Of a stretch of 40,244 bases of DNA, positions 35,736-40,244 are shown one piece after another. The DNA comes from Haliscomenobacter sp. Its GTDB lineage: Bacteria; Bacteroidota; Bacteroidia; Chitinophagales; Saprospiraceae. The stretch covers positions 1-40,244 of the forward strand of contig NZ_JADKCX010000027.1 in assembly GCF_016718685.1 (NCBI RefSeq). Reading direction: 5' to 3'. The notes under the pieces were generated by a model. It made no database searches. It was not told the DNA's origin and worked only from the letters and a program-made list of their open reading frames with translations. Positions within the stretch are counted from its first letter, which is position 1; each line of letters opens with the position of its first letter. The translations under genes and the position numbers were made by a program.

Positions 35736-36065
35736 ATGAGTAACGAAGAAAAAATATCTGCCGCTAAAAAAATGTTAGGCGACTTTGCACCAAAGCTTGT
35801 TGAATATACTGACAACGTACTTTTTGGTGATGTATGGGAAGGAAAAGAGCTTTCGCCGAGAGAGAGAAGCCTAATAACTGTAGCAGCGTTAGTTACAGGC
35901 GAACATTCTGGACAACTAAAATATCATTTAGCCCGTGCAAAAGATAACGGGCTGACCGAAGCTGAACTGGTAGGAGTTATTACTCATTTAGCTTTCTATA
36001 CGGGTTGGCCAAGAGCGATGACAGCGATAATGATAGCCAAGGAGATGTTTGAAGAGGATGTATAA
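35736..36065 (+). CDS. Carboxymuconolactone decarboxylase-like protein
   Basis: This is a 109-residue CMD-family protein (AhpD-like fold). The family core is clear: VWEGKELSPRERSLITVAALV, then HLARAKDNGLTEAELVGVITHLAFYTGWPRAM. The CxxC of AhpD peroxidase helpers is absent (the place reads GEHSGQL), so a peroxidase-reductase role is unlikely. It is similar to the short gamma-CMD proteins of unclear substrate. The ATG at 35736 is 67 bp after a repeat R end. Intact. Confidence 0.85.
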   Translation: MSNEEKISAAKKMLGDFAPKLVEYTDNVLFGDVWEGKELSPRERSLITVAALVTGEHSGQLKYHLARAKDNGLTEAELVGVITHLAFYTGWPRAMTAIMIAKEMFEEDV

Positions 36066-36155
36066 AAACTTTTGGCAAATTAGGACTTTTTGAAGTAACC
36101 GAAGTGACAGAAAACTATCCATTTCACTTGATAAAATGTGGAAAAAGATAAAAAA

Positions 36156-36551
36156 ATGAAAAAAATCGTAAAATTATATGCTTTATTCTTAATGTTTATT
36201 TTTTGCACTTTCTGCAAAGGACAAACGAAAACCATCCTACCAACAGACACCAGCAAGTCCAAAGGCTTAATCAGCCCCTACGGACCTACATCCTCTGTTC
36301 TCACCATCATCCAAGATAGGCAAGGCAACATTTGGCTGGCTTCAAACGAGGGTATTATTCGTTACGATGGAAAAACTTTTACCAACATCACAGGTAACTT
36401 AGGTTCAGACCGTTTCTTTTCTGTTTTACAAGATAGAAATGAAAATATTTGGTTTGGCTCATTTGATGGAGTGTATCGTTATGATGGAAAGACCATCACG
36501 AACTTTAAAAGTGCAGAGGATCAGAATAATATGGATTGCCGACAATTTTAA
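36156..36551 (+). pseudogene. Propeller-repeat lipoprotein, truncated after two blades
   Basis: This is a 131-residue frame. The leader IFCTFCKGQ carries the lipid-modified Cys. Two Reg_prop blades follow: DRQGNIWLASNEGIIRYDGKTF and DRNENIWFGSFDGVYRYDGKTI. The frame then stops at 36549-36551; intact relatives have ten or more blades. The following 140 bp have no blade sequence, so the rest was lost, not only shifted. Paralogue of the genes at 33517 and 39432. Confidence 0.7.
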
Positions 36552-36690
36552 GATGGAATTGTGCTTCAGGCGGTACATTTGCTGCAGTTCCGGGCTGGAC
36601 GAGCAGAATTTATCATGAAAGGACAAGACCTTTTTTATAGAATGCCCCCCACGATTGATTCACTCCTCTGCGGACAAATTATTGCTAAGA

Positions 36691-36831
36691 GATGAGTTGG
36701 TAATCCCCTTGGCGCTGTCGGAGGAGACCCTGGAGATTGCGGAACGTTTGATTGTGCATTGGTTGGTGGAGGGGCGCAGCAAGGAGGAGATGGAGCGGGT
36801 ATTGGAGGAGGAATTGGCGTTGTTGGGGTGA
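36691..36831 (+). pseudogene. 3' fragment of the 29140-type gene
   Basis: 46 codons, about 90% alike to 29441-29580. They encode DELVIPLALSEETLEIAERL and the following Glu-rich helix, ending TTGGGG TGA. No start or 5' part is present. It is joined to repeat R copy 5 in the same way as the 29140 gene is to copy 2. Confidence 0.75.
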
Positions 36832-37020
36832 TATGGGCTTTCAAATATTACACTGCTTGTTTTGTATTGTTGCTGAAGTCGAGATGTGGTATATTTTTAA
36901 CCAATCTATTCATTATCAGGTTAATAAAATTAAAAATTGCAGCTACTTGGAGATTTAGTGCTATTGGCTTATCTTTATCAGGCGGACGAGAAGTGTGCAT
37001 ATTTCCGCGTTATGCCTGCA
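36832..37020 (+). repeat. Dispersed repeat R, copy 5 (full length)
   Basis: Starts TATGGGCTTTCAAATATT and ends GTGCATATTTCCGCGTTATGCC. It is the best match to copy 1 over the whole length (GTTGCTGAAGTCGAGA; TTTAACCAATCTATTC). It has the GTTATGC end typical of recombination core sites. Confidence 0.75.
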
Positions 37021-37106
37021 ACCATTTTGGACGTTTAAATTAACTAACCTACGACTCTGAAAACTAAACTTACATAATTGGACTGATTCTAATCATACTG
37101 AGCTTT

Positions 37107-37711
37107 TTGGCTTCTGTAATAAGTTTTTGGTTACTGATTTTTGGAGTTCCAGTTTTCATTATTGGGACAATTCTCGTATTGCTATCAAAGAAACCAACTA
37201 AGACTAAACTCTTAACAACACTCTTACCTGTCATTGCTTATTTACCATTGACATACCTTTTTTTGCTCGCATACAACCACACATCACCAAAGACATTTTT
37301 AATTCCTGCTGAATATCAAGGAACAATCCGAATTGTGTATGAAGAAAAATGTGGCATTAAAATGCAAGAAGAAAATGGGCGACAAATACTTCAATTTCCT
37401 GAAACTGGGATTTTGATTTTAAATGAAAAGTTTAACGGTGGAATTAACAACGAATATTATCTCATAGACAAAAGTGGCAATCGGACTAAAGTTGATGAAA
37501 GTATCAATTTCAAAGACAGCACAAAAAAGTTGCCATTCATTTAATTGGTGGAGCAGGTACATTTGGAGTAGACGACAAAAGTAAAGACATAAAATATTCT
37601 GACTTTTATCTTCACAACAAAGAGATAGTTCAAACAGACAACTATAAATTATCTCAAAAATTTGACAGTTTAATGTGGAAAGTTGTGAATGATTGCAGAG
37701 CGTCAAAATAG
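37107..37711 (+). pseudogene. Membrane-anchored DUF6843-like protein, frameshifted
   Basis: The first frame starts inside a hydrophobic region (VISFWLLIFGVPVFIIGTILVLL, TTLLPVIAYLPLTYLFLLAY), then a soluble part with FLIPAEYQGTIRIVYE and FPETGILILNE, as seen in DUF6843 proteins. The frame ends at 37542-37544, but VAIHLIGGAGTFGVDDK and so on continues after a shift in the A-run at 37523-37528 to TAG 37709-37711. The true start may lie upstream near 37057-37077, where a matching LTYIIGLILIILSF is encoded without an ATG in frame. Total about 200 residues. Confidence 0.55.
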
Positions 37712-37718
37712 AGCAACA

Positions 37719-37909
37719 GGCAACATTAGGTTTGGCCATATTGGAGCTTGACGAATATTGCCTCAACATTTGTTCTTTACTGTGCTTTAATTCGGGCTTG
37801 ACGTTATAAATTTGGCTATGAATAATACATCAGCAATATTGCAATTATTTGGCTTCAGTTATGGGCTGACGGAATTCCAATTCCCCAACAAACGCCAAGC
37901 CGTTGCCTC
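37719..37909 (+). repeat. attC-like inverted repeat, site 7
   Basis: The 5' arm GGCAACATTAGGTTTGGCC..TTGG pairs with the 3' arm CCCCAACAAACGCCAAGCC followed by GTTGCC. The outer cores GGCAAC and GTTGCC are exact complements. It is the longest site (about 190 bp). The next gene starts 15 bp after the GTT core. Confidence 0.6.
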
Positions 37910-37919
37910 ATTATAAGAA

Positions 37920-39005
37920 ATGACACAGAAAGAAGAAATATACGCAAGACAGTTTTACCAAGAATTGAAAAACGAATTCTGGGGTAAGCAAAATCCTATT
38001 TCCAAATTTCTTGGACTGACAACAAGTAAACCAAAATCGGACATTAGCATTACGCTCGAAGAGGCTGGAACACAATCTAATTGCACTATTAAAAAAGAGT
38101 CGAGACAATGTTCTATTCACTGCTTTGACATAGACAGGAATGACTTACAATATAAAGGCCCCGAGTTTTATACGACCTTCATTATAGACGAGAAATCTAT
38201 TGCTAACGGCAGGACATTCAACAGGCAAAGAACGATGGACTCCATTAAAAATTGGTTGCAAAACAAATCGCTTGAAGAGCTATATTCTAAATTTGAATTC
38301 GTTGACGAGAAGAAAAGACAATTAGAAAAATTAAGGGCTGACATAAATGAATCAAACCCGCATCTGCTTACTATATCAGAGAATGCAGTTGTATTTGAGA
38401 ATTTCTCATCTCATAGCCTTTGGTTTAAGAATGACAACAGAAGTTGTGAAATTTATTGTTACGGTTACGAACCAAATCCAAGATATAATTTCAAATGGGA
38501 TGATTGTTTAATTTTCGAAACATCAAACTCCGACATAAAAAGACTTGGCACTTTAATAAATAAATGGGTGTTTTACAAAGCAATGCCATCGACTTTAAAA
38601 GTCGAATTTCCTGAGATAGATTTTGGCAGACTTGCTGACTATTATGAAAAAGGTAATGGAATAGAAGGAGAGTTAATTTTGAGTTGGGACAACCTTGAAA
38701 ATTTTTATCGTGAACTGCAAATTGACAAAAAGCCGGAAATACTCCTCTTAATAAAACAAATGAGAGAAAAAGGATTTGAGAGGACTTTAAGAGCTGGTCA
38801 ATCATTATATACTTTGGTACTTTCCAGGTCACGCAGACACGGACTTCGAGAAAATCAAAATAGTATTTCATTTTCTTTTAACTTTATAAAATCGACAATG
38901 GAAGTTCGGTCGCGAACAGGAGATAAACTTGAATTTGACAAAATTGAATACAACGACACTGTTGAAAAGCTCCTAAGGGCAATTGAACTTGAAAGCATTG
39001 ACTGA
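37920..39005 (+). CDS. 361-residue protein of unknown function
   Basis: This is the largest intact gene in the accessory region. It is soluble, mixed alpha/beta, with no signal peptide and no membrane helix. Visible blocks: IYARQFYQELKNEFWGK at the N-terminus, TMDSIKNWLQNKSLEELYSKF near residue 105, SLWFKNDNRSCEIYCYGYEPN near 180, and a C-terminal part rich in Arg (RTLRAGQSLYTLVLSRSRRHGLR). I do not recognise a family. It begins 15 bp after site 7 and ends 5 bp before site 8, so it is a clean single-gene cassette. The basic end hints at nucleic acid binding; this is a guess. Confidence 0.65.
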   Translation: MTQKEEIYARQFYQELKNEFWGKQNPISKFLGLTTSKPKSDISITLEEAGTQSNCTIKKESRQCSIHCFDIDRNDLQYKGPEFYTTFIIDEKSIANGRTFNRQRTMDSIKNWLQNKSLEELYSKFEFVDEKKRQLEKLRADINESNPHLLTISENAVVFENFSSHSLWFKNDNRSCEIYCYGYEPNPRYNFKWDDCLIFETSNSDIKRLGTLINKWVFYKAMPSTLKVEFPEIDFGRLADYYEKGNGIEGELILSWDNLENFYRELQIDKKPEILLLIKQMREKGFERTLRAGQSLYTLVLSRSRRHGLRENQNSISFSFNFIKSTMEVRSRTGDKLEFDKIEYNDTVEKLLRAIELESID

Positions 39006-39010
39006 CAAAA

Positions 39011-39149
39011 TAACGAGGCAGAACAAGGGTTTTGCGTCAGGCGGGCTGACGTGCAAACTTGAGCTTTGTGCTTCTAATCAAGTTCAGTGCTTATTGACAG
39101 CTTTGTGCTCCGAAACCCGCCCAAACACAAAGCCCGAAACCGTTGTGCG
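39011..39149 (+). repeat. attC-like inverted repeat, site 8
   Basis: The 5' arm TAACGAGGCAGAAC..GGGTTTTGCGTCAGGCGGG pairs with the 3' arm CCCGCCCAAACACAAAGCCC followed by GAAACCGTTGTGC. The inner 19 bp pair with only three mismatches or bulges. The loop carries CTTTGTGCT twice. The next 280 bp to the propeller gene (39150-39431) hold no gene that I can see. Confidence 0.6.
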
Positions 39150-39431
39150 TCATGCCCTTGGACAGATAGGAACGTGCACATTGCCTTGCCCCACATCCCG
39201 ACACTCGAACCAAAGCAAGTCATAAGCCACTTTTGCAATGCCGCTCTATTTTCTCCAACAGGCACATAGGTCTACGTGAGCAATCATTAATGGCAAAGGT
39301 TCGGTATTTAACCTTCACATTCTGCTATCCAGGCAACTTTTACATTCCGTTTACATTTTTTTACAAGCGCCTTACTAAAGCCGGGCACAAAGACTTGTAG
39401 CTTTGTTGGAATTGATCCTAAAAATGACGAA

Positions 39432-40244
39432 ATGACGAAATACACATCTGGTTTGCTCTTTATATTTATTATTTGCGCCTCCTGTAAAGGACAAAACCAA
39501 ACAAACCCACCACAAGACAATACCAGTAAAGGACATTCCTCCAAGTCTCAACTTAAAGAGAATAGTGCAGGGGAGCTAGCGGTAAGTTTAGCGGCCACAT
39601 CCAAGGTGCCTGTGAGTATGGTTCGGCATGTAAAGCAAGCCAGAAATGGAGACATTTTGATTGCTTCTTACTTAGGCGTGTTTCGATACGATGGAACATC
39701 TTTTACCAATCTAACCAATAAAATAAGTCCGCCCCGCTCCTCCAGCTTTTGGGATGTTCTGGAAGATCGAAAAGGAAATCTTTGGTTAGGTAGCAGAGAT
39801 TCAGGGGTCTATTATTTCCCTTCGGCTTCGCTCAGGGCAGGCGGTGAATCCTTTCAGCATTTTACAACAAAGGATGGGCTTGCCAGTAATATGGCGCTGC
39901 ATCTTTATGAAGATAGAGCCGGTAATATCTGGTTCGGATCAATTCGTTACGACCCTTCGACTTCGCTCGGGGCAGGGGGGAAATCTTTTCGAAATTTAAC
40001 CACCAAAGATGGATTTCCAAGTAACAGTATTCGTTTACTCCTTGAAGACAAAGCCGGCAAGCTTTGGTTTGGTGCACAAGGCGAAGATATGTTCGTTTAT
40101 GATGGAAAAACATTTACCGTTTAAAAAACAAAGACGGTAAGGCGTTTAACAACGTTTGGTCAGTAATCGAAGATAAAAAAGGAAACATTTGGTTCGGTGC
40201 CGATGGTCTTTGGCGCTATGACGGCAGCACCTTTACTAAGGTAC
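39432..40244 (+). CDS. Propeller-repeat lipoprotein (partial, one frameshift)
   Basis: The leader ends FIICASCKGQ with the lipid-modified Cys. At least five Reg_prop blades follow, with signatures such as DRKGNLWLGSRDSGVYY, DRAGNIWFGSIRYD and DKAGKLWFGAQGEDMFVYDGKTF. The first frame stops at 40122-40124. A one-T loss in the run at 40120-40122 explains this, because KNKDGKAFNNVWSVIEDKKG and another blade continue in the next frame to the window end. Two blades contain an in-frame 24-bp insertion (39819-39842 and 39954-39977). The protein is probably outer-membrane or periplasmic and may act as a ligand sensor. Confidence 0.75.
39819..39977 (+). repeat. Pair of 24-bp insertions in two propeller blades
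   Basis: CCTTCGGCTTCGCTCAGGGC at 39819 and CCTTCGACTTCGCTCGGGGC at 39954 are two copies of one 24-bp unit. Each encodes PS(A/T)SL(R/G)AG and sits between the tyrosine/phenylalanine strand and the G-(E/K)-S-F turn of a blade. Normal blades read YDGKSF there without it. Length 24 keeps the frame. Confidence 0.65.

Overview
The window looks like a chromosome segment of a free-living Bacteroidota bacterium, probably from the Saprospiria/Cytophagia side (Haliscomenobacter-like). The reasons are the Bacteroidota-style secreted and lipoprotein leaders, the GH95/GH43/GH127/GH97/CE1 enzyme set, the lack of clear Shine-Dalgarno sites, several lipoproteins with two-component-type propeller repeats, and domain families such as DUF3276 and Rpn-like nucleases. 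No rRNA, tRNA, CRISPR array, transposase or integrase was seen.

Region 1 (1-4646): end of a membrane protein, a DUF3237 protein, a secreted CE1-type esterase, an HSD10-like short-chain dehydrogenase, an ACMSD/CouO-like amidohydrolase and a 5'-damaged Rpn-type nuclease gene. Region 2 (5051-23050): a carbohydrate-utilisation cluster, all on the + strand. It holds a LacI-family regulator, a zinc sugar/polyol dehydrogenase, then secreted GH95, GH43, GH127, a second GH43, GH97 and three E-set/CE1 feruloyl-esterase-like genes, the last with two esterase domains in tandem. A perfect 16-bp palindrome with a central CG lies just upstream of GH95 and is the best candidate LacI operator. The enzymes fit stripping of decorated, feruloylated arabinoxylan: fucose or L-galactose, arabinose, xylose, galactose and hydroxycinnamate. 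The SDR and amidohydrolase of region 1 could take part in catabolism of the released hydroxycinnamates. No SusC/SusD pair is in the window.

Region 3 (about 23.1-39.2 kb): an AT-richer accessory region of short, unrelated genes, nearly all on the + strand. They are separated by imperfect inverted repeats of about 80-190 bp that start with an AAC core and end with a GTT core, with the next gene often starting 14-65 bp further on. This resembles an integron cassette array without integrase (CALIN-like). Cargo includes DUF2306, AraC, a DUF1579-like protein, amidohydrolase, XRE, HEAT-like, AAA+/DUF234 ATPase, DUF3276/DUF3781, GNAT, carboxymuconolactone decarboxylase-like and propeller lipoproteins, and unknowns. 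Many are fragments or frameshifted. A second repeat family (five copies of up to about 185 bp) and a third (two copies of about 80 bp) sit between the cassettes, and gene 3' ends are duplicated together with them. The window ends inside a third propeller lipoprotein gene.

Indels are frequent in regions 2 and 3, several in homopolymers. Either the assembly is error-rich or many genes are decaying; sequence alone cannot decide.
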